A DNA stretch of 64,000 nt from Hoeflea marina (GTDB taxonomy: Bacteria > Pseudomonadota > Alphaproteobacteria > Rhizobiales > Rhizobiaceae). Positions 10,086-20,447 of this stretch are shown piece by piece. Made by a program: the position numbers and the translations under genes. The notes under the pieces were generated by a model, which was given only the letters and a program-made list of their open reading frames with translations, was not told where the DNA came from and searched no databases. Location of the stretch: NCBI RefSeq assembly GCF_003182275.1, contig NZ_QGTR01000003.1:806001-870000 (forward strand), written 5' to 3'. Each line of letters opens with the position of its first letter. Positions within the stretch are counted from its first letter, which is position 1.

Positions 10086-10711
10086 CGCTGTCCAGCAGAT
10101 CGGAAGATTCCGGCTTTGTTTCACGTGAAACAACCCACCGCCTCGAGATCTATGCCGATCTGGTCCGGAAGTGGCAGAAGTCGATCAATCTCGTGTCCGC
10201 GAGCACGCTCGGAGACCTGTGGGAACGCCATATCAACGATAGCCTGCAGATCACCAGGCTGGCTGGCGCACCGCAGCGCTGGATCGACATGGGTAGCGGC
10301 GCCGGCTTTCCGGGATTGGTCACCGGCATCTGTATGGCAGGAGGCAGCGAAGGCTGGGTGCATCTCGTCGAAAGCAACAACAAGAAGGCCGCCTTTCTGC
10401 GGCAGGTGATTCGGGACACCGGCGCGCGCGCCAGCGTGCACCCGGTACGGATTGAGGATGTGGGCGCGGATGTGGGCGAGATCGACGCAATCTCGGCAAG
10501 GGCGCTCGCCAGCCTGCCTGAGCTGCTGCGCATGGCCCAGCCCTTCGCGGAGCGCAATCCGATGCTGCAATGCTGGTTTCACAAAGGTCTGGAATACGGT
10601 GAAGAAGTGCGATCAGCAGGTGACCGATGGTCGTTCGATCTGGTAGAACATCCCAGTGTTGTCCAGGAAGGCTCCGTCATCCTCCAGCTCACCCACATCA
10701 AGCCGCGCTAA
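10082..10711 (+). CDS. rsmG: 16S rRNA (guanine-N7) methyltransferase RsmG (GidB)
   Basis: SAM-dependent methylation of a guanine near position 527 of 16S rRNA; loss gives low-level streptomycin resistance in other bacteria. 209 residues. The SAM-binding [10 protein letters not shown] lies at about residues 70-79 and the [10 protein letters not shown] segment follows. It starts with ATGA overlap on mnmG. Codons 12-17 are written by the perfect parS (10117-10132) and give the VSRETT stretch, so protein and centromere share DNA here. Confidence 0.95.
   Translation: MTLSSRSEDSGFVSRETTHRLEIYADLVRKWQKSINLVSASTLGDLWERHINDSLQITRLAGAPQRWIDMGSGAGFPGLVTGICMAGGSEGWVHLVESNNKKAAFLRQVIRDTGARASVHPVRIEDVGADVGEIDAISARALASLPELLRMAQPFAERNPMLQCWFHKGLEYGEEVRSAGDRWSFDLVEHPSVVQEGSVILQLTHIKPR
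10117..10132. promoter_or_regulatory. Perfect parS site 4, inside rsmG
   Basis: TGTTTCACGTGAAACA is the canonical bacterial parS palindrome with no mismatch, and lies within the 5' coding part of rsmG, 0.6 kb before parA. It should be the strongest ParB loading site of the four. Confidence 0.95.
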
Positions 10712-10728
10712 CGGGATCACAGGTCCAG

Positions 10729-11526
10729 ATGATGTCATTTTCCAGGAACCGGATCATTACGATCGCCAATCAAAAAGGCGGCGTCGGAAAAACCACAACG
10801 GCGATCAACCTGGCGACCGCCCTGGCAGCCATTGGCGAAAACGTGCTAATCGTCGATCTCGATCCGCAGGGCAACGCCAGCACCGGGCTCGGCGTCAATC
10901 GACGCGACCGTACCATGTCGACATACGATCTGCTGACGCGCAACGCCTCCGTATCGGACACGGTGATGGAGACGGCGGTTCCGCATCTGAGCATCATTCC
11001 GTCGACGATGGACCTGCTCGGCGTCGAAATGGAAATCGCCGGGACCCGGGACCGGGTGTTCCGGCTCAAGAAGGCGCTGCAGGCCGAAGACGCCCAGGCC
11101 TACACCTATGTGCTGATCGACTGCCCGCCGTCGCTCAACCTGCTGACCATGAACGCCATGGCTGCCGCCCATTCGATCCTGGTGCCGCTGCAGTGCGAGT
11201 TCTTCGCGCTGGAAGGCCTGAGCCAGCTGCTCGACACCGTCGAGCAGGTGCGGGATTCGCTCAATCCGGATCTCGATATCCAGGGCATTGTCCTGACCAT
11301 GTTCGATGCGCGCAACAACCTCGCCCAGCAGGTGGTCGCCGATGTCCGGGCGCATCTCGGTGAAAAGGTCTACCGCACCCTGATCCCGCGCAATGTGCGC
11401 GTCTCGGAAGCGCCGTCCTACGGCAAGCCGGCCATCCTGTACGACCTCAAATGCGCCGGAAGCCAGGCCTATCTGCAGCTCGCTTCCGAAGTCATCCAAC
11501 GTGAACGCAGCCGCAAGGCGGCTTGA
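10729..11526 (+). CDS. parA: Chromosome partitioning ATPase ParA (Soj)
   Basis: ATP-dependent, nucleoid-bound ATPase that moves the ParB-parS complex during origin segregation. 265 residues from the ATG at 10729 (a second ATG follows directly). The deviant Walker A KGGVGKTTT begins at residue 16 and is followed by the IVDLDPQGNAST motif and DCPPSL. The upstream open frame overlapping rsmG was discarded. The next gene is parB, 28 bases downstream, and parS sites lie 0.6-5.4 kb upstream. Confidence 0.96.
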   Translation: MMSFSRNRIITIANQKGGVGKTTTAINLATALAAIGENVLIVDLDPQGNASTGLGVNRRDRTMSTYDLLTRNASVSDTVMETAVPHLSIIPSTMDLLGVEMEIAGTRDRVFRLKKALQAEDAQAYTYVLIDCPPSLNLLTMNAMAAAHSILVPLQCEFFALEGLSQLLDTVEQVRDSLNPDLDIQGIVLTMFDARNNLAQQVVADVRAHLGEKVYRTLIPRNVRVSEAPSYGKPAILYDLKCAGSQAYLQLASEVIQRERSRKAA

Positions 11527-11554
11527 TTCTGATCCGGAACGAATTGGTACCGAC

Positions 11555-12439
11555 ATGTCTGACGATCCCTCGAAAAAACGCCTCGGTCGTGGTCTGGCCG
11601 CTCTCATCGGTGAAATCGACCAGCCCGGAGACACACACAGGCCAAGCGTCAGTGCCGACCGTCGGGTACCGATCGAGCATGTGGCCCGGAATCCGCGCAA
11701 TCCGAGGCGTGAGTTCAATCTGTCCGATCTCGAGGATCTATCCCGATCGATCCGCCAGCACGGCATCGTCCAGCCGGTTGTGGTCCGCTCCGCGGGCCAG
11801 GACCGTTACGAAATCATCGCCGGCGAACGACGCTGGCGCGCCGCGCAGATGGCGGGACTTGTGGACATTCCGGTCATCGTCCGCAATGTCGACGACAAGA
11901 CCGCGCTCGAGATCGCCATTGTCGAGAACGTCCAGCGCGCCGACCTCAACCCGCTCGAGGAAGCCCAGGGCTACGAACAGCTGATCGCCCAGTACAGCTA
12001 CACCCAGAATGATCTGGGCGAGGTGATCGGCAAGAGCCGAAGCCACGTCGCCAACAGCCTGCGGCTCCTCAAGCTGCCGCAGCCGGTGCTCGACATGCTG
12101 TCCTCCGGAACGCTGACGGCCGGCCACGCCCGTGCCATCGTGTCGACAAGCGATCCGGTCGCATTGGCCAGGATGATCGTCGAGCGCGGGCTGTCGGTTC
12201 GCGACGCCGAGCGGCTTGCGCAGAAGGAAGCGCAGCAGGCGGAAAACCGCGAAAGCGGCCGCGGCGAGGAGGCGCCGGTCAAGGATGCCGACACACTCGC
12301 GCTGGAACGCAGCCTGTCGGATGTGCTCGGACTGAAGGTTCAACTGGCGCACAAGAGCCAGGGCGGGCAGATCCGGATCGACTACAAATCGCTCGACCAG
12401 CTGGACGGCCTGTGTCGCCTGCTTGGGGCTAAAAGCTAA
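11555..12439 (+). CDS. parB: Chromosome partitioning protein ParB (Spo0J)
   Basis: CTP-dependent DNA clamp that loads at parS and spreads. 294 residues from the ATG at 11555 (MSDDPSKKRLGRGLAALIGE, where the LGRGLAALIG box is the ParA-contact segment). GERRWRAA is the C-motif of the CTPase fold. The helix-turn-helix around DLGEVIGKSRSHVANSLRLL reads parS, and a C-terminal dimerisation domain follows. parB converges on holA with an 18-base AT-rich gap. Confidence 0.96.
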   Translation: MSDDPSKKRLGRGLAALIGEIDQPGDTHRPSVSADRRVPIEHVARNPRNPRREFNLSDLEDLSRSIRQHGIVQPVVVRSAGQDRYEIIAGERRWRAAQMAGLVDIPVIVRNVDDKTALEIAIVENVQRADLNPLEEAQGYEQLIAQYSYTQNDLGEVIGKSRSHVANSLRLLKLPQPVLDMLSSGTLTAGHARAIVSTSDPVALARMIVERGLSVRDAERLAQKEAQQAENRESGRGEEAPVKDADTLALERSLSDVLGLKVQLAHKSQGGQIRIDYKSLDQLDGLCRLLGAKS

Positions 12440-12457
12440 CAATATCAATCTATTAGA

Positions 12458-13492
12458 TTATTTTGCGCGGCTCAGTAGACAGCACCGCAGCAGAGCCTGG
12501 CGGGCTATCGAGGCCTCGAGGGCCGGCCGGCGTCGGGTTTCGAGAACCGCGTCGCCGAGGCGGCGCATTTCGATCCGGATGGTCGGCAGTCGCCACTGCC
12601 GCAGGGCGCGTTCGACGATCGGCTTGCGCTTGAAATGGATGCCGCGTCCGCGTTCGGCCATTACGGCCGCCGGCTGCTTGCCGTGATTCTCCACCTGGTC
12701 GCGCATGGCATCGAGTTGCTCGAGTTGCTGGAGGCAGCTGCGCAGCACCAGGAAGACGGCGGTCTTGGATGCCAGGATGCGCTCGAGCGAGGTTTCCAGC
12801 CGGGCTAGATCCCCACTGAACACCGCTTCCACGGCATCATCGACCGAGAGGGCTGCCGCATCGCCGATCGCCTCGATCACATCCTGTTCCGAGACTGAGC
12901 CCCGACCATGGCAGTACAGCGCCAGCTTGCGCAATTCGCCGCGGCTGGCCAGCCGGTCGCCGCCCAGGAGCTGCGCCAGCCGCAGCCGGGCGTCTCCGTC
13001 GATCGTCAGCTTGGCGGCGCCCAGCTCCTCGTCGATAAGCGCCTGAACGCTGCGCGAATCATCGGAATAACAGGGGATGGCGAGAGCGGATTTCGAGGCC
13101 TCGACGATCTTGCGAAGCCCGCCGCCCTTCTTGAGGTCGCCGGCCTCGATGAGGATGTGCGATGAGCCCATATTCATGCCGGAAAGGGCGGAAACCGCAT
13201 CCATCAGGCCGCGTTCGTTGCCGGCATTGCGCACCCAGATCAGCCGGTCGCCGCCAAACAGGCTGATGGACTGAACTTCGTCGATCAGCCTGCCGGGATC
13301 GGAGCCGATGTCGGAGGCTTCCATCCGCTGCACGGAGAAGTCATCCTTCAGGTCTATCTTGGTCTTGGCAGCCAGCAGCGCCGAGCGCTCGGAGACCAGG
13401 CCCCGGTCCGGACCGTAGACGAGAATGATCCGGTAGGGCGTACCCTCCCTGCGCGCGAAAGCTGTGAATTCGTGCGCCTTGATCTCCGCCAC
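12458..13492 (-). CDS. holA: DNA polymerase III delta subunit
   Basis: Clamp-loader subunit that opens the beta sliding clamp. 344 residues from the ATG at 13492 (MAEIKAHEFTAF). Family segments ILVYGPDRGLVSERS, FGGDRLIWV and ALLGGDRLASRGELRKL-like features are present. It follows lptE by 10 bases in a minus-strand operon leuS-lptE-holA, a common alphaproteobacterial order, and is convergent with parB. Confidence 0.9.
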   Translation of the reverse strand: MAEIKAHEFTAFARREGTPYRIILVYGPDRGLVSERSALLAAKTKIDLKDDFSVQRMEASDIGSDPGRLIDEVQSISLFGGDRLIWVRNAGNERGLMDAVSALSGMNMGSSHILIEAGDLKKGGGLRKIVEASKSALAIPCYSDDSRSVQALIDEELGAAKLTIDGDARLRLAQLLGGDRLASRGELRKLALYCHGRGSVSEQDVIEAIGDAAALSVDDAVEAVFSGDLARLETSLERILASKTAVFLVLRSCLQQLEQLDAMRDQVENHGKQPAAVMAERGRGIHFKRKPIVERALRQWRLPTIRIEMRRLGDAVLETRRRPALEASIARQALLRCCLLSRAK

Positions 13493-13502
13493 GTCCGGCG
13501 CC

Positions 13503-14015
13503 TCAGCGGCTCAGCTTGGCGGCGATATCGGCCTCAATCATCGCTGCCAGGCTGCGTGCGGCCCTGTCCTCGCCATCGCGGATGGCCCGCAGTCGGGCAT
13601 AATTCTGGCTCGGCAGATCGAGGAGGGCGGTCGCGGCGCGCACACCGCTGGCAATGACCTTGCCGTCGGCGCGTGCGGTCAGCGTGTAGGTCCCGCTCAC
13701 AGTGGTCCGCGCGGCAGTGAAATCGTTGTCGGTTCCCGCCGCCAGCACGTTGCCGGTGCTGCCCTGGACGCGCAGCGCCAGCGTGTAGTCAGGACTGGCC
13801 GGTTCGCCAGCGCCGCCGCCGAACTTGAAGATGAGCTCGTTGCGGACGACCTGCTCGACGCGGGTGGTGGCCGGCTTGATCTCGATCCCGGCCAGATCGG
13901 CTCCGCCTTCGCCGTACAGCGGTCGCACCTGGCAACCGGCAAGCAGGGACGAGGCCACCAGCAGGCCAAGCGCCAGCGGCGCCAGGCGGGTCTTGTTTCG
14001 GTCAGATGACGACAT
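13503..14015 (-). CDS. lptE: LPS-assembly lipoprotein LptE
   Basis: Outer-membrane lipoprotein plug of the LptD lipopolysaccharide translocon. 170 residues from the ATG at 14015. The signal peptide ends in lipobox LLAGC, so Cys28 is the lipidated residue, and CQVRPLYG follows, typical of rhizobial LptE. It overlaps the end of leuS by 14 bases and precedes holA, the conserved leuS-lptE-holA order. An in-frame upstream start would be buried in leuS and would spoil the signal peptide. Confidence 0.88.
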   Translation of the reverse strand: MSSSDRNKTRLAPLALGLLVASSLLAGCQVRPLYGEGGADLAGIEIKPATTRVEQVVRNELIFKFGGGAGEPASPDYTLALRVQGSTGNVLAAGTDNDFTAARTTVSGTYTLTARADGKVIASGVRAATALLDLPSQNYARLRAIRDGEDRAARSLAAMIEADIAAKLSR

Positions 14016-16605
14016 TGACGATCCTCTGCGGAACCACGATGATCTTGCGCGGCGGCTTGCCGCCGGTTGCCGCCTGCACGACATCGAGCGCAAGCGCGGC
14101 CTGCTCCACCATAGCCGGATCGGCGGTGCGGGCAATTGTCAATTCACCCCGTTTCTTGCCATTGATCTGCACGGGCATGGTGACCTCGTCGTCCGAGATC
14201 AGCGATTCATCGAATGCCGGCCAGGAAACGCTGGCAAGCAGGCGTCCGTTGCCGAGGCGAGACCAGCATTCCTCGGCGAAATGCGGCATCATCGGCGCCA
14301 CCAGGTGCAGCAGGATGTCGACCGCTTCGCGGCAGGCGGCGACCATCCGCGGCTCGGCCTTCCCGGCCGCGACATCCGCAAGCGGTGCGGCGAGCCCGTT
14401 GACGAATTCGTAGATGCGGGCGACTGCCTTGTTGAAGGCGAGCTTCTCGATGTCCGAGCCCACGGCCTTCAGCGTCCGGTGGGCAATCCGCGAGACGTCG
14501 CCGGCGGGGCCGTCGGTGGCCGACGCGCCGGACACACGCGCCAGGACATCCGAACTCTCCCCCAGCAGCCGCCAGATGCGCTGCACGAAGCGATGCGCAC
14601 CCTCGACGCCCGATTCGGTCCAGATGACATCGCGTTCGGGCGGGGAATCCGAGAGCATGAACCAGCGCGCGGTGTCGGCGCCATAGGAGGCAATGATGTC
14701 GTCGGGATCGACGACGTTCTTCTTCGACTTCGACATCTTCTCGATCGAGCCGATTTCCAGCGGCGCGCCGTCGCTCAGCCGCGTGGCGGTGCGCACGCCG
14801 TCGATGTCCTGGATGCGGATGTCGGCGGGCGCCACCCAGTCACGGCCGGAGCGATAGGTCTCGTGCACCACCATCCCCTGGGTGAAGAGGCCCTTGAACG
14901 GCTCGTCGAGCGCGACATGGCCGCAATCGCGCATGGCGCGGACAAAGAAGCGGGAATAGAGCAGATGCAGGATCGCGTGCTCGATGCCGCCGATATACTG
15001 ATCCACCGGCAGCCAGGCATTGGCGCGCTGCGGGTCGGTCGCCTCGACGGCCTCGGGCGCGGTGAAGCGGGCGAAGTACCAGGAGCTGTCGACGAAAGTG
15101 TCCATGGTGTCGGTTTCGCGCAGCGCCGCGCCGCCGCACTGCGGACAGGTGGCGTTGCGCCAGGTCGGATGGCGATCGAGCGGGTTGCCTGGCTTGTCGA
15201 ACTCGATGTCGTCGGGAAGCCTCACCGGCAGGTTCTCGCGCGCCTCGGGGACGACGCCGCAGGCCTGGCAATGCAGCACCGGGATCGGACAGCCCCAGTA
15301 GCGCTGGCGGGAAACGCCCCAGTCGCGCAGCCGGAAATTCGTCTCGCGACGGCCCCAGCCCTCGGCCTCGAACCGGGCAAGCGAGATGTCCATCGCCTCC
15401 TGGCAGGTCTGCACCGTCTCTTCCCCGGCCCAGCGCACATAGCGCACGGTCTGGGTCTTGGGCGGCGTGAAGGCGGTGTCCGTGACGCGCGCGCCGGTGT
15501 CGGCCGGAACGAACACGTCGATGACGTCGAGGCCGTATTTGCGGGCGAAATCGAGGTCGCGCTGGTCGTGCGCCGGGCAGCCGATGATGGCGCCCGTGCC
15601 GTAGTCCATCAGCACGAAATTGGCGATGAACAGCGGCAGATGCCAGTCGGGATCAGCCGGATGACTGATCTTGATGCCGGTGTCGAAGCCAAGCTTTTCG
15701 CCGGTGTCGATCTCGGCCTGGGTGGTGCCGTGACGGCGGCATTCCTCGATGAAGCTCGCCACATCGGGACGATCGGCGGCCAGCGCCCGGGCCAGCGGGT
15801 GATCGGCGGCGATGGCGGCAAAGCTCGGGCCGTACATCGTGTCGGGGCGCGTGGTGAAGACCGGCAGGGCGTCAAAGCCTTCGGGAGCGCCGACCAGGCC
15901 AAGATCGAAGCGCAGCCCTTCGGACTTGCCGATCCAGTTCTTCTGCATCACCCGGACCTTTTCAGGCCACTGGTCCAGGCCGTCGAGCGCCTGCAACAGG
16001 TCCTCGGCATAATCTGTTATGCGAAAGAACCACTGCGTCAGCTCGCGCTGCTCGACCGGAGCGCCGGAGCGCCAGCCCTTGCCGTCGATGACCTGCTCGT
16101 TGGCCAGCACCGTCTGGTCGACCGGATCCCAGTTGACCTTGGCGTTGCGGCGGTAGGCGATGCCCTTGTCGAGAAAGTCGAGAAACAGCATCTGTTGACG
16201 GTGGTAATAATCCACATCGCAGGTGGCGAACTCGCGCGCCCAGTCCAGCGACAGGCCCATGGACTTGAGCTGACCGCGCATGGTGGCGATGTTCTGATAG
16301 GTCCATTCGCGCGGATGCACCTTGTTCTGCATCGCGGCATTCTCGGCGGGCATGCCGAAGGCGTCCCATCCCATCGGATGCAGCACGTTGAAGCCGCGCG
16401 CCCGCTTGTAGCGGGCGACCACGTCGCCCATGGCGTAGTTGCGCACATGACCCATGTGAATGCGACCGGACGGATAGGGAAACATCTCCAGGACGTAGTA
16501 TTTGGGAGCAGGGCTGTCACTGTCGGTCTCGAACAGACGCGCCGTGTTCCATGCTTCCTGCCAACGCACCTCTGCTTCGCGCGGATTGTAGCGTTCAATT
16601 GCCAT
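14002..16605 (-). CDS. leuS: Leucyl-tRNA synthetase
   Basis: Class Ia aminoacyl-tRNA synthetase charging tRNA-Leu. 867 residues from the ATG at 16605 ([12 protein letters not shown]); a TTG at 16620 gives five extra residues and is less likely. HIGH-type motif HMGH is at residues 50-53 and KMSKS at about 620. A large CP1 editing insertion and a zinc-like CPQCG site lie between them. It heads the leuS-lptE-holA operon and is divergent from yggS. Confidence 0.97.
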   Translation of the reverse strand: MAIERYNPREAEVRWQEAWNTARLFETDSDSPAPKYYVLEMFPYPSGRIHMGHVRNYAMGDVVARYKRARGFNVLHPMGWDAFGMPAENAAMQNKVHPREWTYQNIATMRGQLKSMGLSLDWAREFATCDVDYYHRQQMLFLDFLDKGIAYRRNAKVNWDPVDQTVLANEQVIDGKGWRSGAPVEQRELTQWFFRITDYAEDLLQALDGLDQWPEKVRVMQKNWIGKSEGLRFDLGLVGAPEGFDALPVFTTRPDTMYGPSFAAIAADHPLARALAADRPDVASFIEECRRHGTTQAEIDTGEKLGFDTGIKISHPADPDWHLPLFIANFVLMDYGTGAIIGCPAHDQRDLDFARKYGLDVIDVFVPADTGARVTDTAFTPPKTQTVRYVRWAGEETVQTCQEAMDISLARFEAEGWGRRETNFRLRDWGVSRQRYWGCPIPVLHCQACGVVPEARENLPVRLPDDIEFDKPGNPLDRHPTWRNATCPQCGGAALRETDTMDTFVDSSWYFARFTAPEAVEATDPQRANAWLPVDQYIGGIEHAILHLLYSRFFVRAMRDCGHVALDEPFKGLFTQGMVVHETYRSGRDWVAPADIRIQDIDGVRTATRLSDGAPLEIGSIEKMSKSKKNVVDPDDIIASYGADTARWFMLSDSPPERDVIWTESGVEGAHRFVQRIWRLLGESSDVLARVSGASATDGPAGDVSRIAHRTLKAVGSDIEKLAFNKAVARIYEFVNGLAAPLADVAAGKAEPRMVAACREAVDILLHLVAPMMPHFAEECWSRLGNGRLLASVSWPAFDESLISDDEVTMPVQINGKKRGELTIARTADPAMVEQAALALDVVQAATGGKPPRKIIVVPQRIVNVVI

Positions 16606-16774
16606 GTCTTGATTCACCAAAGGGAGGTCATAGAGTGGCGACCTTCACCATGAAACCTCGCAAGCGTCAACCTTGCACGGGCCGAAAGCGGCCGGCGGCC
16701 CGGAAGCCGATGCGATTGGCAAGCCGCAACGGCTGCGCTAACACAAACCGAAGCAACCAAGGCAGGAGTGCGGC

Positions 16775-17443
16775 GTGACAGCAATCGACAATCTGGCGGC
16801 AGTGCTCGCCGAGATCAGGGCCGCCGAGCAGGAGGCCGCACGCAGGGCCGGCGCGGTGCGCCTGGTGGCCGTCTCCAAGACCCGCAGCGCCGACGAGATC
16901 CGGCCGGTGATCGCGGCCGGCCAGCGGCTCTTCGGCGAGAACAAGGTCCAGGAAGCCCAGGCCAAGTGGCCGGGCCTGAAGGCGGAGACACCCGGCATCG
17001 AACTGCATCTGCTGGGGCCACTGCAGTCGAACAAGACGGCCGACGCGGTGGCGCTGTTCGATGTGATCCAGAGCGTGGACCGCGAGAAGATCGCCCGCGA
17101 GATCTCCAGGGAAATCGCCAGGCAGGACCGCAGGCCGCTGCTCTATGTCCAGGTCAACACCGGATCGGAAGCCCAGAAGGCCGGGATCGAGCCGACGGAA
17201 GCCAAGGCCTTCATCGACATGTGCCGGTCCGAACTGGGCCTCGCCATCGAAGGGTTGATGTGCATTCCGCCGGTCGATGAAAATCCGGGGCCGCATTTCG
17301 CGCTCCTGGCCAGGATCGCCGCCGAAGCGGGCATAGAGCGCCTGTCGATGGGGATGTCGGGGGATTTCGAAACCGCGATCGCCTTCGGAGCCACCGAGGT
17401 GCGGGTGGGGACTGCGATTTTCGGCGAACGGGAGCGGACATAG
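16775..17443 (+). CDS. PLP homeostasis protein YggS/YBL036C family
   Basis: Single-domain alanine-racemase-fold protein that binds pyridoxal phosphate and buffers it in the cell; no catalytic activity is firmly known. 222 residues from a GTG at 16775 with a GGAG-type ribosome site about 8 bases upstream. VAVSKTRS carries the PLP lysine (about residue 35), and GENKVQEAQ and LHLLGPLQSNK are family signatures. Divergent from leuS across 169 bases. Some list this gene as yggS or plpR. Confidence 0.92.
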   Translation: MTAIDNLAAVLAEIRAAEQEAARRAGAVRLVAVSKTRSADEIRPVIAAGQRLFGENKVQEAQAKWPGLKAETPGIELHLLGPLQSNKTADAVALFDVIQSVDREKIAREISREIARQDRRPLLYVQVNTGSEAQKAGIEPTEAKAFIDMCRSELGLAIEGLMCIPPVDENPGPHFALLARIAAEAGIERLSMGMSGDFETAIAFGATEVRVGTAIFGERERT

Positions 17444-17549
17444 CGCCAAACTGCCGCACTATCCGTTGGTATGGCTTTCGTTTCGCGCCTGCCGGGCCTA
17501 GTTTGCCGCGAGATTTGATCCGGCTGGGCCGGATATCGGGAGGCAGATC

Positions 17550-19460
17550 ATGACGGGCAGCTACGAGCAGGTCTACAGCCAATGGCAGCAGGATCCGGAG
17601 CGTTTCTGGATGGAGGCTGCCGGCATGATTGACTGGATCCAGAGCCCGAGCCGGGCGCTGGATCCGGATACCGGCGCCTATGGCAGCTGGTTTGCCGACG
17701 GCGTCACCAACACCTGCCACAACTGTCTCGACCGCCATGTTGCCGCCGGCCGCGGCGAGCAGGCGGCGCTCATCTATGACAGCCCCATCACCGACCGGAA
17801 ACGCTCGATCAGCTATGCCGAGCTGCTGGCCGAGGTGCAGGCCTTTGCCGCGGCGCTGTCGGACATGGGCATCGGCAAGGGCGACCGGGTCATCATCTAC
17901 ATGCCGATGATACCGGAAGCGGTCGTCGCCATGCTGGCCTGCGCCCGGCTTGGCGCCATCCACTCCGTGGTCTTCGGCGGATTTGCCGCCGCCGAACTGG
18001 CAACCCGCATCGACGATTCGGAACCGAAACTGATCGTCTCGGCCTCCTGCGGCATCGAACCCGGTCGCATCGTCGCCTACAAGCCGCTGCTCGACCAGGC
18101 CATCGAGATGGCGCAGCACAAGCCGGGAGCGACCATCGTCTTCCAGCGCCCGGAACTCGCCTGCAGCATGATGGCCGGCCGCGACCATGATTATGCCGAA
18201 CTCATGGATAGCCATGCGGGACGCGTGATCGACTGCACGCCCGTGGCCGGGACCGACCCGCTCTACATCCTCTATACGTCCGGAACCACGGGCCAGCCGA
18301 AAGGCGTCGTGCGCGACAACGGCGGCCACATGGCCGCGCTGTACTGGACCATGCATGCCGTCTACGGCGTCAAGCCCGGGGAGGTGTTCTGGGCCGCCTC
18401 CGACATCGGATGGGTCGTGGGCCATTCCTACATCGTCTACGGACCGCTGCTGCACGGCAACACCACGATCCTGTTCGAGGGCAAGCCGGTGGGCACGCCG
18501 GACGCGGGAACGTTCTGGCGGGTGATCGCCGAACACCGGGTTGCGGTGCTGTTCACGGCGCCGACTGCCTTCCGGGCGATCCGCAAGGAGGATTCGAGCG
18601 GCAGCTTTGTCGCCGAGCACGACCTGTCCGGCTTCCGGGCGCTGTTCCTGGCCGGCGAGCGCGCCGATCCGGACACGATCCAGTGGGCGGAGAAGCTGCT
18701 CAACGTGCCGGTGATCGATCACTGGTGGCAGACCGAGACCGGCTCGACGATTGCCGGCAATCCGATGGGGCTGGGGCTGCTGCCGGTCAAGCACGGCTCC
18801 CCGGCGGTGCCGATGCCCGGCTACGACGTCCGGGTGCTCGACGATGCCGGCCATCCGGTGGCGCGCGGCACGCTGGGAAATGTCGTGGTCAAGCTGCCGC
18901 TGCCGCCCGGCTGTCTTCCGACGCTGTGGAACGCCGAGGAGCGGTTCCGGGAGGCGTATCTTGCCGAATTCCCGGGCTACTACAAGACCGCGGATGCCGG
19001 ATACATCGACGAGGACGGCTATCTGTTCATCATGGCGCGCACCGACGACATCATCAATGTCGCCGGCCACCGTCTGTCGACCGGCGGCATGGAGGAAGCG
19101 GTCTCCGCGCACCCGGATGTGGCAGAATGCGCGGTCGTCGGCATCGCCGACACCATGAAGGGGCAGATTCCGGCCGGTTTCATCGTGCTCAATTCAAGCA
19201 ATGGCCGGGATCCCGCCCTCATCGAGGCCGAAGTGGTCAGGCTGGTGCGCGACCGGATCGGCCCGGTTGCGGCCTTCAAGACGGTGATGACGGTGAAGCG
19301 GCTGCCGAAGACCCGGTCGGGCAAGATTCTCAGGGCGACGATGCAGAAGATCGCCGACGGCGAGGCCTGGAAGATGCCGGCGACGATCGATGATCCGGCG
19401 GTGCTCGAGGAGATCGCCGCAGTGCTCACGGCCCGGGGGATCGGCCAGCACAAAGATTGA
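17550..19460 (+). CDS. prpE: Propionyl-CoA synthetase
   Basis: AMP-forming acyl-CoA ligase that activates propionate (probably also acetate). 636 residues. ATP-binding YTSGTTGQPKGV lies near residue 245 and the acylation-site lysine in KTRSGK is K592. NTCHNCLDRH, WWQTETG and the RDNGGH segment after A3 fit PrpE better than Acs. It is followed 53 bases later by an SDR gene and is separate from the true acs at 21.4 kb. Propionate as substrate is inferred from subfamily, not proven. Confidence 0.86.
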   Translation: MTGSYEQVYSQWQQDPERFWMEAAGMIDWIQSPSRALDPDTGAYGSWFADGVTNTCHNCLDRHVAAGRGEQAALIYDSPITDRKRSISYAELLAEVQAFAAALSDMGIGKGDRVIIYMPMIPEAVVAMLACARLGAIHSVVFGGFAAAELATRIDDSEPKLIVSASCGIEPGRIVAYKPLLDQAIEMAQHKPGATIVFQRPELACSMMAGRDHDYAELMDSHAGRVIDCTPVAGTDPLYILYTSGTTGQPKGVVRDNGGHMAALYWTMHAVYGVKPGEVFWAASDIGWVVGHSYIVYGPLLHGNTTILFEGKPVGTPDAGTFWRVIAEHRVAVLFTAPTAFRAIRKEDSSGSFVAEHDLSGFRALFLAGERADPDTIQWAEKLLNVPVIDHWWQTETGSTIAGNPMGLGLLPVKHGSPAVPMPGYDVRVLDDAGHPVARGTLGNVVVKLPLPPGCLPTLWNAEERFREAYLAEFPGYYKTADAGYIDEDGYLFIMARTDDIINVAGHRLSTGGMEEAVSAHPDVAECAVVGIADTMKGQIPAGFIVLNSSNGRDPALIEAEVVRLVRDRIGPVAAFKTVMTVKRLPKTRSGKILRATMQKIADGEAWKMPATIDDPAVLEEIAAVLTARGIGQHKD

Positions 19461-19513
19461 CCCGGGCCGCCGGTCGCGCCAATGTCCGCCCTTCACGAGA
19501 AAAGGACAATCTG

Positions 19514-20302
19514 ATGCGACTTGAGGGAAAAACAGCGATCGTCACCGGCGGCGCCAAGGGAATCGGGCTTGCGATATGCCGGCGTCTGGCTGCCGATGGC
19601 GCCAGGGTGATGATCGTCGATATCGATGAAGCGGCCGGCTCCGCGGCCGCCGAAAGCCTGGCTGCGGATGGCTCGGTCCGCTTCATCGCCGCCGATGTCT
19701 CCGAACGGCTGGACGTGCACAACCTGGTGGCCCGGACCATCGACGCATTCGGTCCGATCTCGATCCTGGTCAACAACGCGGGCATCGTTCATGCGGCTGA
19801 TTTCCTCGACATCGAGGAGGCCGATTTCGACCGCGTGCTCAAGGTCAACCTCAAAAGCGCCTTCCTCTGCGGCCAGGCGGTCGCGCGACACATGGTCGCG
19901 CAGGTCGGTGCCGGCAATAAGCCCGGCGTGATCATTAACATGTCGTCGATCAACGACACGTTCGCCATCGCCAACCAGGTGCCCTATTCGGTTTCCAAGG
20001 GCGGGGTCAGCCAGTTGACCAAGGTGATGGCGCTGTCGCTGGCCACCCACGGCATTCGCGTCAACGCGATCGGGCCCGGATCGATCATGACCGACATGCT
20101 CGCCTCCATCGCCCACAACAAGGAGGCGAAGACGCGGATCCTCTCGCGTACGCCGCTCGGCCGGATCGGCGATCCGAGCGAGATTGCGTCGATCGCCTCG
20201 TTCCTGGCCTCCGACGACGCCAGCTACATCACCGGACAGACCATCTATGCCGACGGCGGCCGGCTGCCGTTGAACTACACCGTGCCGGTCAAGGACGACT
20301 GA
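19514..20302 (+). CDS. Short-chain dehydrogenase/reductase
   Basis: 262 residues from the ATG at 19514. Classical SDR: TGGAKGIG (11-18), VDID at 35-38 with Asp after the second strand suggesting NAD(H), NNAG (87-90), and catalytic Tyr158-x3-Lys162 with a serine near 145. The C-terminal ASYITGQTIYADGG is normal. It resembles glucose/galactose- or 3-oxoacyl-type SDRs; the substrate cannot be told. It follows prpE closely and may be cotranscribed, ending at a strong terminator. Confidence 0.85.
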   Translation: MRLEGKTAIVTGGAKGIGLAICRRLAADGARVMIVDIDEAAGSAAAESLAADGSVRFIAADVSERLDVHNLVARTIDAFGPISILVNNAGIVHAADFLDIEEADFDRVLKVNLKSAFLCGQAVARHMVAQVGAGNKPGVIINMSSINDTFAIANQVPYSVSKGGVSQLTKVMALSLATHGIRVNAIGPGSIMTDMLASIAHNKEAKTRILSRTPLGRIGDPSEIASIASFLASDDASYITGQTIYADGGRLPLNYTVPVKDD

Positions 20303-20370
20303 TTCGTTTCGCGCCGACATGACCCGGGGCGCGAAGATGCTCGGCCCAGCGTCGGTGGCGACAGCTAAAC

Positions 20371-20410
20371 AAAAACCCCGCCGCGGTGACAGTTCACCGG
20401 GCGGGGTTTT
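20371..20410. terminator. Bidirectional Rho-independent terminator
   Basis: A GC-rich stem (AAAACCCCGCC... / ...GGGCGGGGTTTT) is flanked by A- and T-runs, so it can stop both the plus-strand SDR transcript and the minus-strand trcR transcript. It lies between the convergent genes. Confidence 0.8.
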
Positions 20411-20447
20411 GCGTCGGGCCGGCGAGGAGGTCGGCCGCCGGTGAGGC

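Noticed and set aside
13825-16653. 942-codon open frame opposite leuS
   Set aside because: Shadow of leuS in high GC DNA; composition is Arg/Gly/Ala and no domain is seen. Other long antisense frames (2403-3455, 17211-19112, 41301-43640, 59426-61957) were dropped for the same reason.
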